Assembly: GCA_965222105.1 (NCBI GenBank)
Contig: CBDCTQ010000063.1
Coordinates: forward strand, 1 to 64,000
Reading direction: 5' to 3'
Length of the DNA: 64,000 bases
Source of the DNA: CALGLS01 sp965222105
GTDB lineage: Bacteria; Bacteroidota; Bacteroidia; Chitinophagales; Saprospiraceae
The notes beneath the pieces are model-generated. The model did no database searches and was not told the DNA's origin. It was given only the letters and a program-made list of their open reading frames with translations. Position numbers and translations under genes: made by a program. Positions 43,710 through 53,130 of the stretch are shown here, piece by piece. Within the stretch, counting starts at the first letter, position 1; each line of letters begins with the position of its first letter.

Positions 43710-45122
43710 ATGAAAAAAGCAATCCTCATCCTGCTGACCCTCCTGACACAAAACCTTCCCGCGCAAGACATCACCGGCCAATGGAACGGCGTGCTCGATC
43801 TGGGAGGCATGCAGTTGCGGATCGTCTTCCACATCAGCGCCGACGGAGACCAATACAAGGCCACCATGGACAGTCCCGACCAGGGCGCCAAAGACATTCC
43901 TACGACCTCCACCACTTTTTCCGACAAGGATAAAATCCTCACCATTATTGCCGACGCCCTGGGTATGAAATACGAAGCCACCCTCTCCAACGACGGCACC
44001 CAACTGGACGGCACCTTCACGCAAGGCCCCGCCCAGCTCCCCCTGAAAATGACGCGCGAAAAAGTGGAAAAAAAGGAACTGCCACCCCGGCCGCAAGACC
44101 CCACCGATTTTCCATACACCCAGGAGGCCGTGACTATTGAAAACCCCAAAGGCGGACACCACCTGGCCGGCACCCTCACCATCCCCGAAGGCGGAAATTT
44201 CGACAAGGTGGTGGTACTCCTCTCCGGCTCCGGCCCCCAAAACCGCGATGAAGAGATCGCCCAGTTCAACCACCGCCCCTTCCTGGTGCTGTCGGACCAC
44301 CTCACCCGCCAGGGAATCGCCGTACTCCGCTACGACGACCGAGGCGTAGGCGAATCGGGCGGCGAATTCAAAGGCGCCACCACCCGCGATTTTGCCGACG
44401 ACGCCCATGCCGCCGTCGACTACCTCCACAGCCGACCCGACATGTCCAACAAAAAGATCGGCCTGATCGGACACAGTGAAGGCGGGATGATCGCTCCGAT
44501 GGTGGCCAGCGAAAGCGAGCGGGTCGGCTTCATCGTTCTGCTCGCCGGCCCCGGCATCCCCATCGACGAGCTGATGCTGCTGCAACGCCAAAAGATATCC
44601 GATGCCAACGGCGTACCCAAAGTCATCCAGGAAGTGAATAACAATATATTGACGGACGCTTACCAGTTCATCAAAAAAAGTACCGCCTTGTCGAAACCTG
44701 CTCTTAAAGCGGGCCTCCGCACCCTGTTCGAGAAACATTACGCCAGCTTCTCTGAAGAAGCCAAAGCCGACATTGGCGATAAAGACCGTTTTTTCGACCG
44801 CGAGATAGAAAGCCTGACCGACGACTGGTTTCTCTACTTTATCCGCTTCGACCCCGACACGTATCTGTCGAAGGTGACTTGCCCCACCCTGGCCCTGAAC
44901 GGCAGCCTCGACCTGCAGGTGACCCCCACCGAGAACCTGGAAGGCATACGGCGTAGTTTAGAGAAAGCTGGGAATGGTAATGTTGTTGTTAGAGAGATCG
45001 AAGGGGTGAACCACCTGTTTCAACCAGCGACAACAGGAGCCCCTTCGGAGTATGGAGAGATTGAGGTGACGATGGAGGTGGAGGTGCTGGGGGTTGTGGG
45101 GGAGTGGGTGTTGGGGAGGTGA
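43710..45122 (+). CDS. Secreted alpha/beta hydrolase
   Basis: About 470 residues from the ATG at 43710 (signal MKKAILILLTLLTQNLPAQ). An N-terminal DUF3887/lipocalin-like beta domain (ITGQWNGVLDLGGMQLRIVFHIS, ~20-125) precedes an alpha/beta-hydrolase: LSGSGPQNRDE near 180, nucleophile GHSEGGMI near 262, acid region NGSLDLQV near 408, and His in EGVNHLFQ near 440. Likely an esterase of the outer compartment. Same architecture as the cassette-borne hydrolase at 19470. A miniature transposable element lies just upstream. Confidence 0.9.
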   Translation: MKKAILILLTLLTQNLPAQDITGQWNGVLDLGGMQLRIVFHISADGDQYKATMDSPDQGAKDIPTTSTTFSDKDKILTIIADALGMKYEATLSNDGTQLDGTFTQGPAQLPLKMTREKVEKKELPPRPQDPTDFPYTQEAVTIENPKGGHHLAGTLTIPEGGNFDKVVVLLSGSGPQNRDEEIAQFNHRPFLVLSDHLTRQGIAVLRYDDRGVGESGGEFKGATTRDFADDAHAAVDYLHSRPDMSNKKIGLIGHSEGGMIAPMVASESERVGFIVLLAGPGIPIDELMLLQRQKISDANGVPKVIQEVNNNILTDAYQFIKKSTALSKPALKAGLRTLFEKHYASFSEEAKADIGDKDRFFDREIESLTDDWFLYFIRFDPDTYLSKVTCPTLALNGSLDLQVTPTENLEGIRRSLEKAGNGNVVVREIEGVNHLFQPATTGAPSEYGEIEVTMEVEVLGVVGEWVLGR

Positions 45123-45243
45123 GGGGGGTAATTTGGTACAGAAGTTTTTGAGAGTTAGTGAGTCTATAATTTAAGAAGTTTATTGACTGAAATGATTTCT
45201 CCTTAGCTTCGACTCGAAAAATAATGCTAGTATTAACGAAATT

Positions 45244-45797
45244 TTAGACAGCTTCTAACAGCGAGTCGGGCAAGAGGGCGTATCTGTCTTTGAGCCCCTT
45301 GCCTTGTCGGAGGTGCAGTTGTTTTCGGTCAATGCCAATATCTTCGATCTGCAGGTTGAGTGACTCACTGAGCCGAAGTCCGGTGGAGTATAACAGAATG
45401 ATGTAAAACTGATGTTTGAAGTTGGGCGCTGCTTCGATCAACGCCTGCACCTCCTTTGTAGAAAGTATCCGGTGCAGTATCTTTTCTTTTCGTGAACGTG
45501 AGAGTTTATCCACGTCCCATTCACGGCCAAGTATTTTGGTATACAGCAACCGAATGGCTGAATAGCCAACATTAATACTTTGCCAGCTCAGCCTTCGACG
45601 AGCCTGGTAAAGAAGATACTGACGGTATGAATCAGCCTTGTCGAAGTCGGGGTTGGCAGATTGTTTGAGGCACCATTTGTAGAAATTTCCTGCCAGCCGT
45701 CAGGCGGGCTCACAGCCCCAACATAAGATTTACGGATTTCCAGCGCATAGTTTGATTGAAGCAGAAAGTCGGCGTACCGACGGATTAGTTTTTCCAT
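45244..45797 (-). pseudogene. Tyrosine recombinase broken by a palindrome insertion
   Basis: The N-terminal part starts at 45797 (EKLIRRYADFLLQSNYALEIRKSYVGAV). It is interrupted by the palindrome CCTGCCAGCCGTCAGGCGGG (45689-45708) and continues in another frame (FYKWCLKQSANPDFDKADSYR, then INVGYSAIRLLYTKILGREWD) into the catalytic start ILSTKEVQALIEAAPNFKHQF and STGLRLSESLNLQIEDIG, ending LLPDSLLEAV at a stop. The HxxR and Tyr motifs are missing, so it is truncated as well as frameshifted. Related in type to the fragments bounding the 12.6-31.7 kb island. Confidence 0.75.
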
Positions 45798-46242
45798 GAC
45801 GATATGTTTGTGGATTTGAAGTACTAATCTTATAGCACTTAAATCTACAAAACAGAATCGCGAAAGTCAAGTGCTAAAAGGGAATTTTTATGACATGTAG
45901 GATTGTTGTTGGAAGTGGTGTTCAACGGTCAGCGCCAGCGATGTAGCCAGTTTTAAATTTTTTCTTTTATCTGTGAGGGGCGAGTCTTATTGGATCGGCG
46001 TGCCTCGATAGCGCAGTTTGAAAACTAGGGTAAAATAATAAAACCTTTTCAGTTGTGATGGATGAATGAACCTCCAACGATGCTCCCGAGGTCACGAAGA
46101 CCTACCTCAAACCGGAGCAAGCATTTGCCGTTCCTTTACCATTGATATTCTGCACAGGCGTTAATTTACTTGTTTTCCTAAAATTAAAAAATGGACTTCA
46201 AATTATAAATCATAGTTGATCCCAATTCAGTAATACTAAATA
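45798..46242. other. Gene-free interval
   Basis: Stop-rich in all frames; no repeat, RNA gene or motif recognised apart from the terminator hairpin that follows. Confidence 0.5.
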
Positions 46243-46267
46243 GCCCTCTCAAAATATGAGAGAGGGC
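46243..46267 (-). terminator. Hairpin terminator of the oxidase gene
   Basis: GCCCTCTC and GAGAGGGC pair over 9 bases, 26 bp downstream of the stop codon of the minus-strand oxidase gene. No long T-run follows, but position and stem suit a transcription terminator. Confidence 0.6.
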
Positions 46268-46292
46268 CTCTTCAATTTAAGTTAATAAAAGC

Positions 46293-48266
46293 CTAGTGGA
46301 GGTACACCCACTCGGCAACTGATGGAATACCATTATTATCAATTATAAATAACATGTAATGTCCTCTTGGTGCCATAGGATGTGGATGCCCTCCATCTGG
46401 TGCTGTGAGCCTTAAGGTCATAGCATCTAAATGAATCAGGGGGCACATTTCGATTACTCGTTGCTCCGAATCAGTTTGGTGTGTAACCGCCATAGGCCTT
46501 ACCAATACTACCCTTGCAATGTTTGGTGCGTCTGGAGTGTTCAATGTGAAGGTAGCTCCATGATGAACGATTGAAGGTACTGATGTGATCGTTGGACGCG
46601 GCCCCTGGAACAGATACGGCGGACTGTAAATTTCTATAGTTGGGTTGTGCCATCCAGCCATCATTACCTTGCCACTTGGCAACAATATTGCGGCAGAATG
46701 ATACTGTCTTATATCCCCTAAATTTGCACGCGCGGACCAACTATCGTTATGTACATCATATTCGGTACAAGGTGAGTTGGTGGTTGAAATACCACCACAA
46801 ACAAACAGATTACCTGTTGGAAGCAAAACAACACTTGGTAAGGATCTGTTTTGGCCATCAGGAAACTGTTGGTGATTATTATAACTCGACGTAGCCATTA
46901 GAGTATCAGCATTAAATAATTCGTAGGTGTCATTTTCCGTCGGATCAGCTCCACCCAATACCATAATTTGGGTGTGCGGAGGAGTTGACTTCAACAAAGT
47001 AACCGACATGCCTTTTACCCTTTTAATGGGTGACTGAATTATTTCAGTCCATAGACCTCCGGTTGGTGTAGTGTTTGGTACTGCATTTGGCGTAAAGAAT
47101 GCAGAGCGTAGTCCGCCCAACCTATTTGGATGCGTTACGTCATTAGGAAATGATTGCCCCCCGGGAGCCGCTCCGGCATTCCCAAAACCAGTTCTGGAGT
47201 AGAAAATGGAATTGTTAGGCAGAATATGTAATCCCGGGTATAGGTTCGGGAAGATCTTATCATCTCCGGTCAATGTGGAAAAGGTTTCTGTTGCTTCATC
47301 GAATATTTCCATATCACCATCGTTTGTTTTCCCACTTGCTACAAGAATCTTTTCACCACCTAAAGCCACGACAGTTGGATACCATTTATTCTGAACCATG
47401 TTGTTAGCAGTTCGACGCCATGTTTTTGTCATAGGGTTGAATATATAACCTGCTACTGCCAGTGGATGAGGGCCATATCCTCCTCCCCCTACTACGAATA
47501 TACTTCCATCCGGATCTGACATCTGAACGTGATGAGAGCACACCTGAGAATAGCCTTGCGGCATTAAATGTGGCTGATTTGCCGGGTCCTCAAATGCGGT
47601 TGCCGGATTGATATCTTCAGGGTTCCAAAGCAAGGTGGTTTCGTCTGCTGTTATAAACAGTACTTGACCCGACTTGCACATGATGGCATGTACAATACCG
47701 TCCCTGAGCATATTGCCCCTTTTCGGAATTGGTACCGGGTAGTCGTCCCATTGTCCTAAGACCGCACAACTAAAGGAACTAACTAATGAATCAAGCCAGG
47801 CAGGATCGAACTCCGCAATGCCTTCCAGTTCCTTCCAATGGCGGAATCCAAGCGGATATCGTTCCTGTTTGAATTCAAATATTTTCTCTGCATAGTATTT
47901 TGGAACCAGTACTTTTCGCTTATGACTAAGATGATCTACATGCGTTGCAGGAGCAGGTTTAGGATGGTGCTGATGACCATCTCCAGGTATATCATGATGC
48001 CCTACATCTTCTACAGCATCTTGAGCAAGTCTATTTGGAGCATGCTCAAACGGATGCGGGTTAGTCGGGTGTGAATGGGCAATTGCAGGCATACCGAACA
48101 TGATCTGATCTACCCTTAATGCATCATTCAAATGTTTTAGAACAAGTCGGTGTTCTGAAGGGGTCGCTTCTTCTAATCTTGGCTTTTTTAGTTTAGGTAT
48201 TCTTATAACAGGACTTTGACTTTGTTCCAAACAATCTTTCCTGTTGTCGCTATACTCCGCCCGCAC
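46293..48266 (-). CDS. Copper-radical oxidase (galactose/glyoxal oxidase-like)
   Basis: A 657-residue Kelch-propeller protein with a C-terminal DUF1929 Ig-like domain (ending near the stop; YSPPYLFQGPRPTI, VEWVYLH-type end). The residues of the copper-radical site of galactose oxidase are all visible: Cys in SQVCSHHVQ near 242 and Tyr in NKWYPTVV near 292 (thioether pair), Tyr-His in RQYHSAAI near 520, and His in AVTHQTD near 592. It would oxidise alcohols or aldehydes with O2, making H2O2. No signal peptide is evident; a His-rich N-terminal stretch (HHDIPGDGHQHHP) precedes the propeller. It follows the multicopper oxidase gene by 53 bp. Confidence 0.88.
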   Translation of the reverse strand: MRAEYSDNRKDCLEQSQSPVIRIPKLKKPRLEEATPSEHRLVLKHLNDALRVDQIMFGMPAIAHSHPTNPHPFEHAPNRLAQDAVEDVGHHDIPGDGHQHHPKPAPATHVDHLSHKRKVLVPKYYAEKIFEFKQERYPLGFRHWKELEGIAEFDPAWLDSLVSSFSCAVLGQWDDYPVPIPKRGNMLRDGIVHAIMCKSGQVLFITADETTLLWNPEDINPATAFEDPANQPHLMPQGYSQVCSHHVQMSDPDGSIFVVGGGGYGPHPLAVAGYIFNPMTKTWRRTANNMVQNKWYPTVVALGGEKILVASGKTNDGDMEIFDEATETFSTLTGDDKIFPNLYPGLHILPNNSIFYSRTGFGNAGAAPGGQSFPNDVTHPNRLGGLRSAFFTPNAVPNTTPTGGLWTEIIQSPIKRVKGMSVTLLKSTPPHTQIMVLGGADPTENDTYELFNADTLMATSSYNNHQQFPDGQNRSLPSVVLLPTGNLFVCGGISTTNSPCTEYDVHNDSWSARANLGDIRQYHSAAILLPSGKVMMAGWHNPTIEIYSPPYLFQGPRPTITSVPSIVHHGATFTLNTPDAPNIARVVLVRPMAVTHQTDSEQRVIEMCPLIHLDAMTLRLTAPDGGHPHPMAPRGHYMLFIIDNNGIPSVAEWVYLH

Positions 48267-48319
48267 GCTATCCTTGGGATTAGGTCTGTCTATTTTTAGA
48301 ATGGCCTGACCATCTCTTG

Positions 48320-50527
48320 CTACTTTAACAGGTTTCCAACTTTTCTATCATTTACAAAGAAGGTTACGTGACCTTTCGGTTTTTTAGCCTTCTTATTCAA
48401 GGTAAGCACATGTGCGACAAGCCTGATCTTTTTCTCATTCTTGTCGGAAATAAATGTGAGTCCTGTGGAAGTTGCACAATCTCTAATAATTTGCTCATTC
48501 ACGTAGCCAAGGGCAAAAGACTTTTCACCTGTTGTTGACACATCGAGCACACAATCCTCAAACAAATCTTTGTCTTTGACCCGTCCGCACAATCGTTCCG
48601 CTTGTTTTTTCGATATTGGCTTTTGTGGTTTTCCGAGTTCGAATCCTGGTTTTAACTTACATTCCCCTTCGAAAACAGGCCAGTCTTTGTCGGTAAATGT
48701 TCCGGTTGACTGACCTCGTGCATAAGTGAAAAGGGTCGTCTTATCCGTAACACGCCAAGAATCCGCGAAGGTTTGATAAAGATCAATATATCGATCACGC
48801 AATGATCTTGGCTTTGGACCAAGGGTAGCCCCACTACGCAAGCGAGGCAACCAGCTTCCAGCCGGAATTTTGCCCATTAGCCCTTCATCACCATGTGTAT
48901 GCGAAACACTAATGTTCATGTAATGAATGTCATGATTTGACCAATAAAGTGGAGTGGCAATGAGTACAGCATGATGCACATAGTCAATCCTGAGCGACAT
49001 TTTCCCATTGATCAATACACCTCGAACCAGATTGTTGTCCAGATTCATCGGCCTAGTGGTTAATAATGTGAGCTTACCATCTAAGTAAAACTCGAGTGTG
49101 CCTTTCTCCCTACCCGGTTGGTAAGACACGTAATGTGACCCAACCCGAGCTGCAACAGCAGTATTCACACTTACACAAGATTTAAGCCCTGTATAAGCGT
49201 TCAGAATAGGTATTTGTGTTGGAACTGGCGTTTGACGAGTCTGAATTACCATTCCATCACGATCGCCCAGAAGTAGGAACTCACCCGCTGATTGAAAATC
49301 ATATCGTGTACCATCAATGGTCGTGATATGAGGATCACCATTGTCTGAACCTTCATCCAATCCTCCTATCTGAACTCTAAAACAAGTCTGGTCCTTACGG
49401 CCGGAATTACCCGTTATGGTAACAAAGATATAATTGGTCTGATCAGGTAGTGGAGGATCCGGGAAAATATGGGAATCCCATCTCCATGTATCGGGACCGG
49501 TAATCGTTATATCTCCAACAGGAGTTCCGTTATCATAGTGCGCTACAATGAAGGCCAGGGTATCATTACCATCAGGAAAGGCATAAACTCCTGTTCTTGA
49601 AGCTGCCATACCGCTTGGAGCATAAGCCCACGAGCCATTAACATGTATATGTGGTCTTTCATCTCCGGAGACATCATCCACCACAACCAACTCACTAAGC
49701 ATACCGCGGTGCGCATGGAAGAAGATATGACAATGAAACAGCCAGCGACCAAGTGATGAACCTTCATTCGCAGCCGAATCGTCACCAAATCTTCGATTAT
49801 TTTCAATTTCAACTTTGAAGTTAAGTGTTGTTCCGCTGGGAACGTTTATATTATCTACAAACTCATTATAGCCAAAGGTTAAAGTTCTACCTAATCCTGG
49901 ATGAACAATAGAGACTGGTTGAAATGAAAATCCGTGAAGATGAAAAGGATGATGTGCACCAGTAGTGTTTTCTACTGATAAGTGTAGGATGTCGCCTTCA
50001 AGTGCCCACCGAGTAGAACCAATATGAGGAGCTGAATGATATGGGGTGAAACCATCGAAACTTCCAGCCGTCCCGTCGATACTTGCGGAAGTAAGCTGAA
50101 TATTCTGGGTGCTTCTTCCAAGTTTACCAAAGCCAACAGGGTCAAGTAGTGTGCCAGTAGGCGCCCCTAAATTAATTACAGGATCTGGTATTGCTGCTCG
50201 CAACGGAGTACTTCCGACTGCTCCATTTGAAAGTCCGGTTATTGAAAACGCAGGTGTAAAAGCAGGGCCGTTAACATTCAGGTGCAGTACTGGCACCGTT
50301 GGAATGTTAGCGTAAGGAGGATTTTGCATGGCTGGTGCTCCAGGAAATCTTTCATAATCCAAGGTCCATAGGGTTAAATCGTTAACGCCCGTAGGAATCG
50401 TTACCACAACATCAGCACGGGAGGCTGGCGGTATTAAGATTTCTCCAGGATCATATTGGGTATCAAAGCCTGTGACAGTACCCCCCTTCCAATACTGCGT
50501 GATCGAGCAAGCCACCTTCACCACCAA
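48320..50527 (-). CDS. Multicopper oxidase, C-terminal part with VWD domain (frameshifted gene)
   Basis: This frame continues the oxidase that begins at 51491. It holds cupredoxin domains 2-3 with the trinuclear and type 1 copper ligands: HHPFHLHGFSF near residue 190 and LFHCHIFFHAHRGMLSEL near 260 (HCH...H....M). After that come an Ig-like stretch and a von Willebrand type D domain (NGDPHITTIDGTRYDFQSAGEFLLL near 395). The start given is only where the frame opens; the true start is in the upstream part. A VWD domain on a multicopper oxidase is unusual. Partner of the copper-radical oxidase downstream. Confidence 0.88.
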   Translation of the reverse strand: MVVKVACSITQYWKGGTVTGFDTQYDPGEILIPPASRADVVVTIPTGVNDLTLWTLDYERFPGAPAMQNPPYANIPTVPVLHLNVNGPAFTPAFSITGLSNGAVGSTPLRAAIPDPVINLGAPTGTLLDPVGFGKLGRSTQNIQLTSASIDGTAGSFDGFTPYHSAPHIGSTRWALEGDILHLSVENTTGAHHPFHLHGFSFQPVSIVHPGLGRTLTFGYNEFVDNINVPSGTTLNFKVEIENNRRFGDDSAANEGSSLGRWLFHCHIFFHAHRGMLSELVVVDDVSGDERPHIHVNGSWAYAPSGMAASRTGVYAFPDGNDTLAFIVAHYDNGTPVGDITITGPDTWRWDSHIFPDPPLPDQTNYIFVTITGNSGRKDQTCFRVQIGGLDEGSDNGDPHITTIDGTRYDFQSAGEFLLLGDRDGMVIQTRQTPVPTQIPILNAYTGLKSCVSVNTAVAARVGSHYVSYQPGREKGTLEFYLDGKLTLLTTRPMNLDNNLVRGVLINGKMSLRIDYVHHAVLIATPLYWSNHDIHYMNISVSHTHGDEGLMGKIPAGSWLPRLRSGATLGPKPRSLRDRYIDLYQTFADSWRVTDKTTLFTYARGQSTGTFTDKDWPVFEGECKLKPGFELGKPQKPISKKQAERLCGRVKDKDLFEDCVLDVSTTGEKSFALGYVNEQIIRDCATSTGLTFISDKNEKKIRLVAHVLTLNKKAKKPKGHVTFFVNDRKVGNLLK

Positions 50528-51491
50528 TCCGTATTAAATCATGTGTTGCTCCGGTATTGTCAGTAAGTTTTAATCTAAAATATCGGGATGTAGCACAATT
50601 AACGATTTGAAGGCGGAGTCCTTGATTTGGCTGTACATTGATCATGAATACATCAGCCGGAACTAATTGGCCAGGAAGGGTCGGTGTTCCACCTCGCGGG
50701 CCAACATTCCTTCCATTTGTAAGCACAGTAATTCCTTCATTTACTCTTCCTGAAGGGCGTTGGATATTCGGAACATTACCAGCTGCTAAAGGAGGAAAAG
50801 GGTTACCAAAGTCATCCGTATTCTCCCCTTCTTCGTTTACTGGCAACTCGCAAATCTGAGTTGGCGAAAACCCTGATTGCACCGGAAGGGGGCCACCTCC
50901 AGCCCATGGCAAGGAGGGGTTGTATGGGGGATTATTCCCTGGAGCTCCACAAACTGTAATATCACTAAGCACAATTCGTTGGGTCTGGGCTAAAGCGGGG
51001 ATGGTATTTGATGCTACAAGTGCCGCATCGTTGGGGTCATTCACAACGATCATTCCATAGCTTCCCCGGAACACCCGGTTAGTAGAATGGAAATGATGTG
51101 GATGAAACCAGAATATACCAGGTCGTGTAAATTTCATTTTATAGAGGAAGGTACCACCTACCATTGGACCAACTCCGCCCAACTGTTGCAGATCGCCTCC
51201 CGAAACCGATTTTTGGGTAACCGGAGTACCATCTTGCCCATTTTGCAATTCAATACCATGCCAATGGATACTAGATGCGATTGGTGCAGGGAGATCGTTT
51301 ACGAATCTGACCACCAAACTATCATCTACATTAATAACGCCTCCCGGAATTTCGACTGGGAAATCGTCAGGGATCTTTAAACCGATTTTTCCGTTATAGA
51401 CTTCTAAATTCTTGGCAATCAAAGGAGAGCCAGGAGGTCCGAGGTCTAAGGTTTGTTGTGTTGTCCTGATTTCAATTTCATAGGTTGGCAT
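50463..51491 (-). CDS. Multicopper oxidase, N-terminal part (frameshifted gene)
   Basis: Starts with ATG at 51491 and encodes the first cupredoxin domain, with SIHWHGIELQNGQDGT near 77 and FWFHPHHFHSTNRVFRGSYG near 128, then part of domain 2. The frame breaks at a run of six G (complement of 50481-50486); with five G it reads straight into the downstream frame (EGGTVTGFDTQYDPGE), giving a single protein of about 1050 residues. Either a sequencing error, a recent mutation, or slippage. No signal peptide is evident. Confidence 0.88.
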   Translation of the reverse strand: MPTYEIEIRTTQQTLDLGPPGSPLIAKNLEVYNGKIGLKIPDDFPVEIPGGVINVDDSLVVRFVNDLPAPIASSIHWHGIELQNGQDGTPVTQKSVSGGDLQQLGGVGPMVGGTFLYKMKFTRPGIFWFHPHHFHSTNRVFRGSYGMIVVNDPNDAALVASNTIPALAQTQRIVLSDITVCGAPGNNPPYNPSLPWAGGGPLPVQSGFSPTQICELPVNEEGENTDDFGNPFPPLAAGNVPNIQRPSGRVNEGITVLTNGRNVGPRGGTPTLPGQLVPADVFMINVQPNQGLRLQIVNCATSRYFRLKLTDNTGATHDLIRIGGEGGLLDHAVLEGGYCHRL

Positions 51492-51896
51492 ACATTTGGT
51501 TTTTAAACGTGAATTTTGGATAAAACAAATTGAAATCCTGCTATAAATTGGGGCATCGCTCTACGATTCTTCTCCAAACTCATGTTAGTTAAAAATTGTC
51601 ATCTTAATCAAATGACTTACGGTTTTTAGTCCAATCTTTATTGATTCTTTTATTGCTTTTGGGGCTATAACTTTCCCAATATACTTTGCTATCAATATTT
51701 ACTTGTAGGTTCCATTTTTTCTTAATTGGCTACCAACGTTATATGTATACCAGGTGCATATATATCGCAAATATCCTTTGTCCTTTTTTTTCAATATTTT
51801 GTCCTTTTTTAAAACTTCCAACCTGTCACTATAGACTAATTACCCCAACCAACAATTCCCTTAACACAACACACCACCAAAAATCTCCCCTCCAAA
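51492..51896. other. Promoter and intergenic region
   Basis: AT-rich upstream region of the multicopper oxidase; no gene. The stretch from about 51840 is strongly C-rich on the plus strand because it approaches the G-rich 3' end of the next gene. Confidence 0.4.
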
Positions 51897-52208
51897 TCAC
51901 GCCCGCCTAAACACCCCCCCAAACTCCCCCTCCACCACCATCTCCTCCTCCACCTCACCAACCACCTCCCGCGAACACCCCTCCACCAGCACCATCCCAC
52001 CTACCTGAAAATACTTCCCCTTCAAAAACTCCCTCGTTTCCCGGTACTTCGACCGCAACCGTTCAATACTCCCATAAACAAAAAACGAAGCAATATAAGT
52101 ATTCCCATCATCCATCTTCACGATCACATCGGTATGTTCCGTAGTCGCATCATAATCCTCTAACCCCTCCTCTTGTTCTATAGACAAATACAGCTCTACT
52201 ATTTTCAC
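51897..52208 (-). CDS. Small conserved hypothetical protein
   Basis: A 103-residue protein, EQEEGLEDYDATTEHTDVIVKMDDGNTYIASFFVYGSIERL, resembling a frequent small cytosolic Bacteroidota family of unknown function. The C-terminal third (VEGCSREVVGEVEEEMVVEGEF) keeps the family pattern although it is very G-rich in DNA. Probably real. Confidence 0.6.
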   Translation of the reverse strand: MKIVELYLSIEQEEGLEDYDATTEHTDVIVKMDDGNTYIASFFVYGSIERLRSKYRETREFLKGKYFQVGGMVLVEGCSREVVGEVEEEMVVEGEFGGVFRRA

Positions 52209-52530
52209 TCATTGCAGTTGTGGTATTACAGTAATTTCCTCTCCGGCAATACAATCCCCTCCCGGATCCGTGCTACAACGCACCTCCATTCTACTTCCAA
52301 ATTCAGCAAAAAACAAAATCAAAGCAACACGCATTCTACCACCGGCACAAACCATCCCACCATCGGGAGCACCCCAAAACTGACAGTGTTCAGAAAAGTG
52401 TGTCAGCGCGTTGGTTTTCCCTTCAGGGCCAGGGCGCGGGTGGGCAGGTGACACACTTTTTTGAAAAGTCTCCAAAACTACCGCCCCGACATCAACATCT
52501 CCAAAAACGCACACTTCCGACACATTACCA
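52209..52530. repeat. Diverged duplicate of the LytTR gene tail and its downstream DNA
   Basis: This stretch matches 54905-55095: the same CATCAACATCTCCAAAAA segment, encoding KCAFLEMLMSGR, followed by similar flanking DNA (CACAAACCATCCCACCA). It is therefore a partial duplicate of the 3' end of the regulator gene at 55051. The copy here carries a miniature element at 52382-52471. Confidence 0.65.
52382..52471. mobile_element. 90-bp IS256-like miniature element with 8-bp target duplication
   Basis: Inverted ends containing TTCAGAAAAGTGTGTCA on the left and the complement of TTCAAAAAAGTGTGTCA on the right. Flanked by the direct repeat CCAAAACT (52374-52381 and 52472-52479). The duplicate locus near 55050 has an uninterrupted CCAAAACT, i.e. 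the empty site. The end sequence and duplication length suit the IS256 family. Confidence 0.8.
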
Positions 52531-52674
52531 GAAAGGAGACAAGTTCTGATTACGCACTATGTTCTAAGTAAATAAATAGTAACTCATACAAATCGCTATG
52601 ATAAAATTAATAGCTCGAAAATTGATCTCACCTCAAAAATAAACAAGAGTTTTAACATAAATTATTCCAACTTC

Positions 52675-53097
52675 TTAGTCATTTTCAGTAAGAGGAATCT
52701 TGACTATTTCCGGATATCCGTCTCTGAATACTGGAATTGATTCCGTTGTACGGTAAAGAGTTCTTCTGTCTCTATTTTCCTTTTCAATAGAAATGGAGGC
52801 AACAACGATATAACTCTTCGAAGGGTCGGGTGCTGGGCCAAAAATCTGGAAAGGAATATTAATTTGGTTCTTTTTCACTGACTGTACTTCAATTGATTCT
52901 GCCAGGACGACCGATTTCGCATCAATTCGTGTAACATCTAAGATTCTGATGTTGACCTCCGCTCCGACGATGCTCTTACCTTTTTCAAGCAACAACTCCC
53001 CCTCGATAAGAAGGGGAGGCTTTTTGTCGTTTTTAGTATTCATACATCCAACTAATAATAGAGTAATTAGTAGTAAGGGATTAAAGAATATCGACAA
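52675..53097 (-). CDS. YbaY-like lipoprotein
   Basis: A 140-residue lipoprotein (signal FFNPLLLITLLLVGC; TTG start at 53097). The body fits the YbaY/YscW beta-sandwich: IEGELLLEKGKSIVGAEVNIRILDVTRIDAKSVVLAE, then INIPFQIFG and YIVVASISIEK, LYRTTESIPVF. Function in the periplasm unknown. Between the astacin-like gene and the duplicated segment. Confidence 0.75.
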   Translation of the reverse strand: MSIFFNPLLLITLLLVGCMNTKNDKKPPLLIEGELLLEKGKSIVGAEVNIRILDVTRIDAKSVVLAESIEVQSVKKNQINIPFQIFGPAPDPSKSYIVVASISIEKENRDRRTLYRTTESIPVFRDGYPEIVKIPLTEND

Positions 53098-53130
53098 AAC
53101 AGTATAAATTAAAACGCCCCATGAGCCAAG

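Noticed and set aside
43692..44738. 348-codon minus-strand frame over the hydrolase
   Set aside because: Antisense shadow; the plus strand has a signal peptide and a complete catalytic triad.
52209..52523. 104-codon minus-strand frame ending near 52209
   Set aside because: It reads through the duplicated LytTR tail and a miniature element, so it is a fusion of unrelated pieces.
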